From: Gallibacter sp963634825
GTDB lineage: Bacteria > Bacillota > Clostridia > Peptostreptococcales > Anaerovoracaceae
DNA: 11,561 nt
Assembly (NCBI GenBank): GCA_963634825.1
Contig: CAVHCP010000026.1
Coordinates: 1-11,561, forward strand
Direction of reading: 5' to 3'
Shown here: piece by piece, positions 1 to 5,263 of the stretch
Layout: the number at the start of each line of letters is the position of its first letter
Position numbering within the stretch: position 1 is the stretch's first letter
The notes under the pieces: model-generated
Databases searched by the model: none
What the model was told of the DNA's origin: nothing
Seen by the model: only the letters and a program-made list of their open reading frames with translations
Made by a program: the position numbers and the translations under genes

Positions 1-391
1 CAGGCGAAATACGATACAAAAGGAGCTTGTATGCAGTGCAGTATATGAGATGAAGGGTCATGTTACGGCAAATGAGGTATATGAATTCATAAAAAAGACT
101 CATCCGACAATAGGCAAGGGCACTGTATATAGAAATCTCGAAATATTGGCAAATGACGGCAGGCTTAGGAAGGTCGAGCTGGCGGAAGGCGCAAACCGAT
201 TTGATTTTACGCTGGAGCCTCATTATCATGTGAGATGTATCAAATGCGGTGAGGTGAGTGATGTCGATATGGACGAGGTAAAGGGGCTACTTGAGGAAAT
301 TCGCGATACACACGGAATAAAATACTTAGGTTATGATATTTCCTTCAAAGGTATTTGTTCAAAATGCAGAAGTAAAGCAAACGAAGATTAA
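1..391 (+). CDS. perR: PerR-like Fur-family metal-dependent repressor (5' end missing)
   Basis: This is the C-terminal 129 residues of a Fur-superfamily repressor. The open frame runs back to base 2 without a stop, so the ATG at 50 is internal and the real start lies before the window, probably only 4-17 codons away. The N-terminal part holds the winged helix, with GTVYRNLEIL as the recognition-helix region. Residues expected for the PerR regulatory metal site are present: His in GHVTA, Asp in RFDF, both His of HYH, and Asp in the GEVSD stretch. The structural zinc site is formed by CIKC and CSKC. In the PerR family, Fe(II) at this site lets H2O2 oxidise the histidines and release DNA. Rubrerythrin follows 70 bases downstream with no clear promoter between them, which supports a peroxide-response role. 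A generic Fur or Zur is possible but less likely. I see no full PerR box in the visible sequence. Confidence 0.85.
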   Translation, partial: RRNTIQKELVCSAVYEMKGHVTANEVYEFIKKTHPTIGKGTVYRNLEILANDGRLRKVELAEGANRFDFTLEPHYHVRCIKCGEVSDVDMDEVKGLLEEIRDTHGIKYLGYDISFKGICSKCRSKANED

Positions 392-403
392 ATCAGAAAA
401 CAA

Positions 404-419
404 AAGGACATAAGGACAT
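404..419 (+). repeat. 8-bp direct tandem repeat in the perR-rbr spacer
   Basis: AAGGACAT occurs twice back to back between the perR stop and the rubrerythrin ribosome binding site. It contains AGGA, but no start codon follows at a suitable distance. No function is evident and it may be chance. Confidence 0.4.
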
Positions 420-461
420 AGTAAAGGATTATAAGAAGATCGTAAAACGGAGGTAAAGAAA

Positions 462-1004
462 ATGGCAACTAACAAGTATGCAGGTACAAAAACAGAAAAA
501 AACTTACAGGAAGCATTTGCAGGCGAATCACAGGCAAGAAACAAATATACATATTTTGCTTCTGTAGCAAAAAAAGAAGGCTATGAGCAGATGTCAGCAC
601 TCTTTTTGAAGACAGCCGACAACGAAAAAGAACATGCAAAAATGTGGTTTAAGGAGTTAGCTGGCATCGGAGATACAAAGCAAAACCTACTTGCGGCCGC
701 AGAGGGCGAAAACTTCGAGTGGACAGATATGTATGCGGATTTCGCAAAGACAGCGGAGGAGGAAGGATTTGCTGAGCTTGCAGAAAAATTCAGAGCAGTG
801 GGCGAGATCGAAAAGCATCACGAGGAAAGATATCGTGCACTTCTCAAAAATATTGAGACTTCTCAGGTATTTGAAAAGAGTGAAGTTAAGGTTTGGGAAT
901 GTCGCAACTGCGGTCATATCGTAGTAGGCACAAAGGCGCCTGAAGTATGCCCGGTTTGCAACCATCCAAGAAGCTACTTCGAAATACACGAAGAAAATTA
1001 TTAA
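462..1004 (+). CDS. rbr: Rubrerythrin (diiron peroxidase with rubredoxin-like domain)
   Basis: This cytoplasmic NAD(P)H-linked peroxidase reduces H2O2 to water in anaerobes. At 180 residues it has the usual length for a short two-domain rubrerythrin. The ferritin-like four-helix domain (about 1-135) shows the expected ligand pattern: E22 in FAGES, E55 with H58 (ExxH), E83 and E86, and E117 with H120 (ExxH). The C-terminal rubredoxin-like domain has two cysteine pairs, C147/C150 and C163/C166, which bind the single iron that passes electrons to the diiron site. CGGAGGT at 448-454, seven bases before the ATG, is a strong ribosome binding site and fixes the start. The gene lies 70 bases after the perR-like gene and is followed by an intrinsic terminator, so the two probably form one short transcription unit under peroxide control. 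All expected ligands are present. Confidence 0.97.
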   Translation: MATNKYAGTKTEKNLQEAFAGESQARNKYTYFASVAKKEGYEQMSALFLKTADNEKEHAKMWFKELAGIGDTKQNLLAAAEGENFEWTDMYADFAKTAEEEGFAELAEKFRAVGEIEKHHEERYRALLKNIETSQVFEKSEVKVWECRNCGHIVVGTKAPEVCPVCNHPRSYFEIHEENY

Positions 1005-1106
1005 ATGCCAAAGCCGTCGTCAAGGGCACATAACTTTTTCCTTGCGAGTGGCATAGACAAGAAACATAAATAAAATGCATGAGCAAAAGGTATAAATAAA
1101 AAAGAT

Positions 1107-1143
1107 AGCGAGCTACTATATATAGTGGCTCGTTTATTTATTT
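1107..1143 (+). terminator. Rho-independent terminator of the perR-rbr unit
   Basis: The arms 1109-1118 and 1123-1132 pair over ten bases, with CGAGC against GCTCG at the base, one T-G wobble, and a four-base TATA loop. A-T and G-T pairs can extend it outward to 1107 and 1134. A T-rich tail (TTTATTTATTT, 1133-1143) follows. It sits about 100 bases after the rubrerythrin stop and separates the stress unit from the dcw operon. The upper half of the stem is also one of the two 14-bp dyads described separately. Confidence 0.72.
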
Positions 1144-1159
1144 AATACTACATATAGTA
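1114..1159. repeat. Two near-identical 14-bp dyads, 32 bp apart
   Basis: TACTATATATAGTG (1114-1127) and TACTACATATAGTA (1146-1159) match at 12 of 14 positions, and both have dyad symmetry (arms TACTA/TAGTA in the second copy). Their centres are 32 bp apart, close to three helical turns. The first copy forms the upper part of the terminator stem and the second stands alone. A dimeric repressor operator is one reading and a duplicated hairpin remnant is another. No regulator is assigned. Confidence 0.5.
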
Positions 1160-1183
1160 ATAAGGCTTTAAAAAAAGATGTAA

Positions 1184-1200
1184 AAGTGGTTATGTGTGGC
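1184..1200 (+). promoter_or_regulatory. Distal pair of GTGG boxes (possible MraZ sites)
   Basis: GTGG occurs at 1186-1189 (as AAGTGG) and at 1196-1199 (as TGTGG), exactly ten bases apart, on the same strand and with the same period as the better pair at 1246-1265. The two pairs are 62 bases apart. The match to known MraZ operators is weaker than for the proximal pair, so this is an inference from spacing and similarity. Confidence 0.35.
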
Positions 1201-1227
1201 GGAGCGTAGATATATGCTCCCATTTTT
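1201..1227 (+). terminator. Second terminator-like hairpin before mraZ
   Basis: GGAGC (1201-1205) pairs with GCTCC (1216-1220). The stem extends inward by a G-T, a T-A and an A-T pair to a GATA loop, giving eight base pairs. CA and a run of five T follow. It could back up the terminator at 1107-1143, or act as an attenuator for any transcript starting between the two. It lies between the distal and proximal GTGG pairs. No strong promoter is visible immediately before it. Confidence 0.45.
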
Positions 1228-1240
1228 ATGCCTAAAATTA

Positions 1241-1269
1241 TTGAAAAGTGGAGTGAAGTGGAGTAAACT
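1241..1269 (+). promoter_or_regulatory. Candidate sigma-A promoter of the dcw operon
   Basis: TTGAAA (1241-1246, five of six to the -35 consensus) and TAAACT (1264-1269, four of six to the -10 consensus) are separated by 17 bases. Transcription would start near 1276 and leave a leader of roughly 67 bases before mraZ. The two MraZ-like boxes fill the spacer, which is what an autorepressed mraZ promoter would look like. The -10 is weak, and other A/T-rich hexamers such as TACTAT at 1294-1299 cannot be excluded. Confidence 0.5.
1246..1265 (+). promoter_or_regulatory. Proximal tandem MraZ-type boxes
   Basis: AAGTGGAGTG (1246-1255) and AAGTGGAGTA (1256-1265) are direct repeats with a ten-base period, identical at nine of ten positions. 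Known MraZ operators are same-strand repeats at about one-turn spacing (TGGGN repeats in Escherichia coli, AAAGTGK repeats in mollicutes), read by the MraZ ring. This pair fits that pattern and lies directly before mraZ, between the -35 and -10 candidates, so autoregulation by the downstream gene product is the natural inference. Confidence 0.6.
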
Positions 1270-1284
1270 TTTAGTAATAATACG

Positions 1285-1299
1285 ATAGTGCCGTACTAT
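1285..1299. promoter_or_regulatory. Small dyad in the mraZ leader
   Basis: ATAGT (1285-1289) and ACTAT (1295-1299) are inverted around five bases. The arms are the same five-mers found in the 14-bp dyads upstream, but in the opposite order. TGGCGCCA, a perfect 8-bp palindrome, follows at 1307-1314. Both would lie in the leader transcript. No role is assigned. Confidence 0.25.
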
Positions 1300-1342
1300 A
1301 TCCAAATGGCGCCAATCGCAAAAAAAGAAAGGAGACCTCGCT

Positions 1343-1774
1343 ATGTTTATGGGGACATATAACAATTCCATAGATGCAAAAAACAGGATGATAGTTCCCG
1401 CTAAATTTAGGGAGGAGCTCGGCTACAAGGTGGTATTGACGCTTGGTATAGACAACTGCCTCTATTTGTATCCTGCAAGCGAATGGGCGAAGTTTGTTGC
1501 AAAACTTTCGACTCTTCCAATCTCGGATCCAAAGGCACGAAACTTCGTGAGAAGCTTTACGGGAAATGCTGAGGAGTGCGAGATGGACAGGCAGGGAAGG
1601 ATCACTCTGCCACAGGCACTCAGAGAAAAGACATCGATTTCAAAAGAGCTTACGACTATCGGCTGTATGGACAAAATAGAAATTTGGAGCAGAGAAGAAT
1701 ACGAAAAAGGTGGCGATGACATCGTCATGGACAGAGCAAAGGTTGCAGAGGGAATAGTGGAGTATGGAATTTAG
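1343..1774 (+). CDS. mraZ: Transcriptional regulator MraZ
   Basis: MraZ is a ring-forming DNA-binding protein of the SpoVT/AbrB-like fold that represses its own dcw operon in the bacteria where it has been tested. At 143 residues the length is normal. Two repeats of the fold are visible, each with the DxxxR signature: D11-R15 followed by P19 in the N-terminal half, and D82-R86 followed by P90 in the C-terminal half. The first signature reads DAKNR, where the family usually has glycine at the fourth position. AAAGGAG at 1328-1334 lies eight bases before the ATG, and MFMGTY is the usual family start. The stop overlaps the rsmH start by 11 bases, which suggests translational coupling. The GTGG boxes upstream are its likely target. 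Confidence 0.97.
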   Translation: MFMGTYNNSIDAKNRMIVPAKFREELGYKVVLTLGIDNCLYLYPASEWAKFVAKLSTLPISDPKARNFVRSFTGNAEECEMDRQGRITLPQALREKTSISKELTTIGCMDKIEIWSREEYEKGGDDIVMDRAKVAEGIVEYGI

Positions 1775-2699
1775 TCACAAGCCTGTACTTCTAAATGAAT
1801 GCATAGAAAATCTCAACATCAAACCAAACGGCATATATGTTGACGGCACGCTCGGTGGGGCAGGTCACAGCTCGGCAATTTGCAGGGAGCTTGACAAAAG
1901 CGGGCTTTTGATAGGTATAGACAGAGATATAGATGCGATAAATGCTTCAAAGGAGAGACTGCAAGGATATAGCTGCCAAAAGCTGTTTGTGCAAAGCAAT
2001 TATGCGGATATCAAAAAGGTCCTGAGTGACAAAGGCATACAGGAAATAGACGGAGCGCTTCTCGATTTGGGAGTTTCGTCATTCCAGCTTGACAACAGTG
2101 AGCGTGGGTTTTCGTATATGCAAAAGGCGCCTCTGGACATGAGGATGAACCAAAGCGATGCGCTCACAGCCTATGATGTCGTAAATGGGTATTCCGAAAA
2201 AGAGCTTGCGAGCATCATCAAGCGATATGGCGAAGAAAAATGGGCAAACAGGATTGCAAAATTCATAGTAAATGAGCGACAAAAGCAAAGCATAAGCGAT
2301 ACGGCAAGACTTGTTGAGATTATAAAAGAGGCGATACCGGCTTCAGCGAGAAGAGACGGACCGCACCCGGCAAAGAGGACATTTCAGGCTATAAGGATAG
2401 AGGTCAACGATGAGCTGGGGAGACTTCAAAAGGCGACAAGCGATTTTTGCGATGTACTTGCGAAGGGCGGCAGGCTCTGCATTATAAGCTTTCACAGTCT
2501 TGAGGACAGGATAGTCAAGGAAGTCTTTAAAAGTAAGATAGATGTTTGCACATGCCCAAGCGATTTGCCGGTATGTGTATGTGGCAACAAGCCAACGATA
2601 AAAAAAATAAGCAAAAAACCTATCGTAGCGACAGCGGATGAGCTTGAGGAAAATCCGAGGGCAAGAAGCGCGAAGCTGCGAGTTATAGAGAAGATATAG
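1764..2699 (+). CDS. rsmH: 16S rRNA (cytosine(1402)-N(4))-methyltransferase RsmH (MraW)
   Basis: RsmH uses S-adenosylmethionine to methylate N4 of C1402 in the 16S rRNA decoding centre. The 311-residue length is standard. The SAM-binding motif VDGTLGGAGHS is at 26-36, followed by the acidic GIDRD at 51-55. LLDLGVSS at 99-106 and SFHSLEDR at 242-249 are family signatures near the active site. Two CxC pairs, C262/C264 and C271/C273, sit in the C-terminal region as in many Gram-positive homologues. The start lies inside the end of mraZ, so translation is probably coupled, with no separate strong ribosome binding site needed. It is the second gene of the dcw operon, its usual place, although its product acts on the ribosome and not on the wall. 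Confidence 0.97.
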   Translation: MEFSHKPVLLNECIENLNIKPNGIYVDGTLGGAGHSSAICRELDKSGLLIGIDRDIDAINASKERLQGYSCQKLFVQSNYADIKKVLSDKGIQEIDGALLDLGVSSFQLDNSERGFSYMQKAPLDMRMNQSDALTAYDVVNGYSEKELASIIKRYGEEKWANRIAKFIVNERQKQSISDTARLVEIIKEAIPASARRDGPHPAKRTFQAIRIEVNDELGRLQKATSDFCDVLAKGGRLCIISFHSLEDRIVKEVFKSKIDVCTCPSDLPVCVCGNKPTIKKISKKPIVATADELEENPRARSAKLRVIEKI

Positions 2700-2749
2700 C
2701 GCAGAGGATAAGAAAAAAAGAGATTGAGAGATTGAGGTAAGGAGAAAAA

Positions 2750-3172
2750 ATGGCAACACAGAGGGCGTATAGTTATTCCTACAATCCGAGCAGGAAATAT
2801 CAGGTAAATCCTGCGCCGGCGCAAAGAAAAAATGCAAAAGTAGAATTCAGCGACAAGGCAAAGAAAAGGACGATCTTTGCAATTTTAGCTATCGGACTAT
2901 TTTTTGTGATAAGCGTCGGTAGCTTTGCTATTGCTTCAAATCTCGAATATTCAAACAACAAGCTAAAGGAAGCAAACAAGGATTTGACAAACGAAATACA
3001 AACTCTAAAGGTTGATATAAAAGAAAATATGAACATAGGCACTATCGAGGCTGCGGCTTCGGGCAAACTTGGTATGGTTTATCCGTCCGGCTCACAGTTT
3101 GTGCAGGTAGATGGCAAGACGGATGTAAAGGGCTTTGCGCAGACTCTCAAAAAGGAGGCATTTGGTAAATAG
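2750..3172 (+). CDS. ftsL: FtsL-like divisome protein (single-pass, coiled coil)
   Basis: The 140-residue protein has the FtsL layout. A basic, tyrosine-rich cytoplasmic N-terminus (1-40) is followed by one membrane segment (about 41-63) and an extracytoplasmic coiled coil with leucines every seven residues (L65, L72, L79, L86). The motif GKLGMVYP at 105-112 is typical of FtsL C-terminal regions. FtsL forms a complex with DivIC/FtsB and DivIB/FtsQ that recruits and activates FtsW and its PBP partner. Sequence conservation in this family is low, so the call rests on topology, the LGM-YP motif and position between rsmH and the class B PBP gene. TAAGGAG at 2738-2744 lies five bases before the ATG. 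The spacer 2700-2749 contains a short AGATTGAG repeat of no clear meaning. Confidence 0.85.
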   Translation: MATQRAYSYSYNPSRKYQVNPAPAQRKNAKVEFSDKAKKRTIFAILAIGLFFVISVGSFAIASNLEYSNNKLKEANKDLTNEIQTLKVDIKENMNIGTIEAAASGKLGMVYPSGSQFVQVDGKTDVKGFAQTLKKEAFGK

Positions 3173-3239
3173 CGTCAATATGCGATTACAAAAAAATGCC
3201 TGCGACAAAGCAAGGGATAATAAGAAAGAAAAACTATGA
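3162..3239 (+). CDS. Possible micro-ORF coupling ftsL to the PBP gene
   Basis: An open frame of 25 codons from a TTG at 3162 (or 19 codons from an ATG at 3180) ends with a TGA at 3237-3239 that shares the sequence ATGA with the PBP start at 3236. A strong AAAGGAGG (3151-3158), inside the end of ftsL, lies three bases before the TTG, which is tight, and 21 bases before the ATG, which is too far. The PBP gene has only a weak GAAAG upstream of its own start. The peptide would be basic, with no recognisable motif. It may be only a ribosome delivery path for the PBP start, or chance. Confidence 0.25.
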   Translation: MVNSVNMRLQKNACDKARDNKKEKL

Positions 3240-5254
3240 GTAAAAGGGAGAGTTCTACATTTTTAAATAAGAAAAGGATAATAGCGGCATTTGTAATATT
3301 TGCCGTTCTTTTGCTTTTATTATGTATTAGAACAGGTTACTTGCAGATCGTAAAAGGCAACGAGCTAAGCAAGCTTGCAATAGAGCAACAGACATCCGAT
3401 GAGGTTATAAAGCCAAAGAGAGGCAGTATATATGACAGGAACGGCAATGAGCTTGCGGTAAATACAGAGGCGTATTCCGTATGGGTCAGAGCAGGCGAGA
3501 TGAAGACAGGCAAGACCGAGGAAAAAAAGCAGGAAAATTACGAAAAGACATTAGGGGAGCTTGCAGAAATACTCGGCGAGGATAAGGACGAGCTCATAAA
3601 AAAGGTGGACGATGCGGACAGGACTCTTCTCAAGGTAAGCAAGTCTGTGGACAGAGAAACGGCAGATAAGATAAGAGAAAAGGATTTGACAGGCGTTTCA
3701 CTAAATGAAGAGGTAAAAAGATATTATCCTATGGGAGATTTTCTTTCGCATACGCTCGGCAGTGTGACAGATGACAACACGGGGCTTTCGGGAATAGAGC
3801 TCGCATATGACAGTTATCTTTCGGGAGTGCAAGGAAGATGGGTAAAGAGCACAGATATAAGCGGTAATTCGCTTGTTGACGGCACCGAAAAATACTATAA
3901 GCCGCAGGACGGCAGCAATGTTGTGCTTACTATCGATCAGGTAATACAAAATTATACCGAAAAGAGCGTAAAGGAAGCATACAAAAAATATGATGCGGAG
4001 AGAGTAAGCTGCATCGTAATGGAAACAAAGACAGGCGAGATCTTATCAATGGCATCAGCGCCAAGCTTTGATCCAAACAACTCGAGGGTACCGACAGATG
4101 AGAAGGAAGCAAAGGAGTTCGCAAAGCTTTCGTCATCTGAACAGATGGCATATTTAAATAATATGTGGAGAAATCCTCTGATAAGTAACGTATATGAGCC
4201 GGGCTCGACAGTTAAGCTCATAACGACATCGGCGGCACTCGAGGAAAGCATTACAAAAAAGAGCGAAAAATTTACGTGTAAAGGTTATTATGAAATAAGC
4301 GGCATAAAGGTAAACTGCGTCAGTGCCAGCTATGGCAAGACACACGGAACTCAAAATCTGTACGAGAGCGTATATAATTCGTGCAACCCTGTATTTATGC
4401 AGCTTGCTCTAAGGCTTGGCAAGGACAAGTTTTATGATTATCTGGAGCTGTTTGGGCTGACAGAAAAAACAGGAATAGACTTCCCGGGAGAGGCATCGCC
4501 GATAATCCTAAGCAAGGACAAGGCAACCCAACTTGACCTCGGAGTTATGGGCTTTGGACAGACAAATGCGGTGACACCGATACAGATAATTACGGCAGTA
4601 TCGGCACTCGGTAACGGCGGTAATGTGATGGAGCCGCATATAGTAAAGGAGATAACCGACAGCGACGGCAAAACGACAGAGACTATAAAACCAAAAACAG
4701 TAAGGCAAGCAGTTTCAAAGGAAACAGCAACTGAGATGCTCACCATAATGGAAGGAGTTGTAGAGAATACAACTCAAAAGGCAAAGGTTGCAGGATACAG
4801 AGTCGGAGGTAAAACAGGTACATCCGAGGTCGTTGATAAGGAAAAGGGCGGTTATACCGACGATGTAATAGCTTCTTTTGTCGGAATGGTACCGATAGAT
4901 GACCCCGAATATACAATTCTATATATCATAGAAAAGCCTGCCGCAGGAGCGCACGGTGGAGCAGTAGCGGCGCCGGAGTCATCGAAGCTGTTGGAAAAAA
5001 TATTAAAGTATGCGGATATAAAGCCAAGCTATACGCAGAGCGATAAAAAAGACAGCTCTACAGAAACTGTAAGCGTACCGAACGTAACAGGCAAGAAGCT
5101 GAGCGAGGCTAAGAAGATATTAGAGAAAAAAGGTCTAAAATATATCATTTCGCCGGAAATGGAAACAGAGTCCGAATTTGTAGTAAAGGATCAATATCCA
5201 AAATCGGGCGACAAGACAAATAAAAATGGCATAGTTTACTTATATAGGGAGTAA
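3236..5254 (+). CDS. ftsI: Class B penicillin-binding protein with one PASTA domain (FtsI/SpoVD type)
   Basis: This is a membrane-anchored DD-transpeptidase that crosslinks septal or spore peptidoglycan with a SEDS polymerase, probably the FtsW encoded four genes downstream. The 672 residues hold a signal anchor (about 15-31), a PBP dimerisation domain starting near the RGSIYDRNG motif, and a transpeptidase domain with all three active-site motifs: S324-T-V-K327 (catalytic Ser324), S382-C-N384 and K526-T-G-T. One PASTA domain fills residues 612-672. In Bacillus subtilis a single PASTA fits SpoVD and two fit PBP2B. Many clostridia carry one such gene here, so I cannot decide between division and sporulation roles. 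The ATG has only a weak ribosome binding site (GAAAG) and may depend on translation from upstream. No truncation is seen. Confidence 0.93.
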   Translation: MSKRESSTFLNKKRIIAAFVIFAVLLLLLCIRTGYLQIVKGNELSKLAIEQQTSDEVIKPKRGSIYDRNGNELAVNTEAYSVWVRAGEMKTGKTEEKKQENYEKTLGELAEILGEDKDELIKKVDDADRTLLKVSKSVDRETADKIREKDLTGVSLNEEVKRYYPMGDFLSHTLGSVTDDNTGLSGIELAYDSYLSGVQGRWVKSTDISGNSLVDGTEKYYKPQDGSNVVLTIDQVIQNYTEKSVKEAYKKYDAERVSCIVMETKTGEILSMASAPSFDPNNSRVPTDEKEAKEFAKLSSSEQMAYLNNMWRNPLISNVYEPGSTVKLITTSAALEESITKKSEKFTCKGYYEISGIKVNCVSASYGKTHGTQNLYESVYNSCNPVFMQLALRLGKDKFYDYLELFGLTEKTGIDFPGEASPIILSKDKATQLDLGVMGFGQTNAVTPIQIITAVSALGNGGNVMEPHIVKEITDSDGKTTETIKPKTVRQAVSKETATEMLTIMEGVVENTTQKAKVAGYRVGGKTGTSEVVDKEKGGYTDDVIASFVGMVPIDDPEYTILYIIEKPAAGAHGGAVAAPESSKLLEKILKYADIKPSYTQSDKKDSSTETVSVPNVTGKKLSEAKKILEKKGLKYIISPEMETESEFVVKDQYPKSGDKTNKNGIVYLYRE

Positions 5255-5263
5255 GAGCTGACA

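Larger units (their letters stand above)
1005..1342. other. 338-base non-coding control region between rbr and mraZ
   Basis: No convincing gene lies here. In order the stretch contains two weak nested inverted repeats just after the rbr stop (ATGCCA 1005-1010 with TGGCAT 1049-1054, and CAAGG 1021-1025 with CCTTG 1040-1044), an intrinsic terminator, two 14-bp dyads, a distant pair of GTGG boxes, a second hairpin followed by five T, a nearer pair of GTGG boxes on a candidate promoter, a small dyad in the likely leader, and the mraZ ribosome binding site. The 22-codon frame at 1005-1073 has no ribosome binding site and is not called. Confidence 0.8.

Noticed and set aside
50..52. ATG at 50 as the start of the Fur-family gene.
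   Set aside because: The frame continues upstream to base 2 with typical Fur N-terminal residues (RRNTIQKELV), so this methionine is internal.
426..436. GATTATAAG before rbr as a possible PerR box.
   Set aside because: Only one half-site of the TTATAAT-N-ATTATAA consensus is present, and no -35 and -10 pair surrounds it.
1005..1073. 22-codon frame starting directly at the rbr stop (TAAATG).
   Set aside because: No ribosome binding site, no motif, and the surrounding sequence reads as untranslated with weak inverted repeats. Reinitiation is possible but unsupported.
1307..1314. Perfect palindrome TGGCGCCA in the mraZ leader as an operator.
   Set aside because: It is short, a similar sequence occurs inside mraY near 7552, and nothing else supports a role.
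2343..2837. Minus-strand frame of 164 codons over the end of rsmH and the start of ftsL.
   Set aside because: It is antisense to supported genes with clear family motifs, and no motif or plausible start is visible in it.
3196..3243. 15-codon frame in the ftsL-PBP spacer whose stop overlaps the PBP start region.
   Set aside because: It has no ribosome binding site. The frame ending in ATGA (3162-3239) is the better candidate for coupling.
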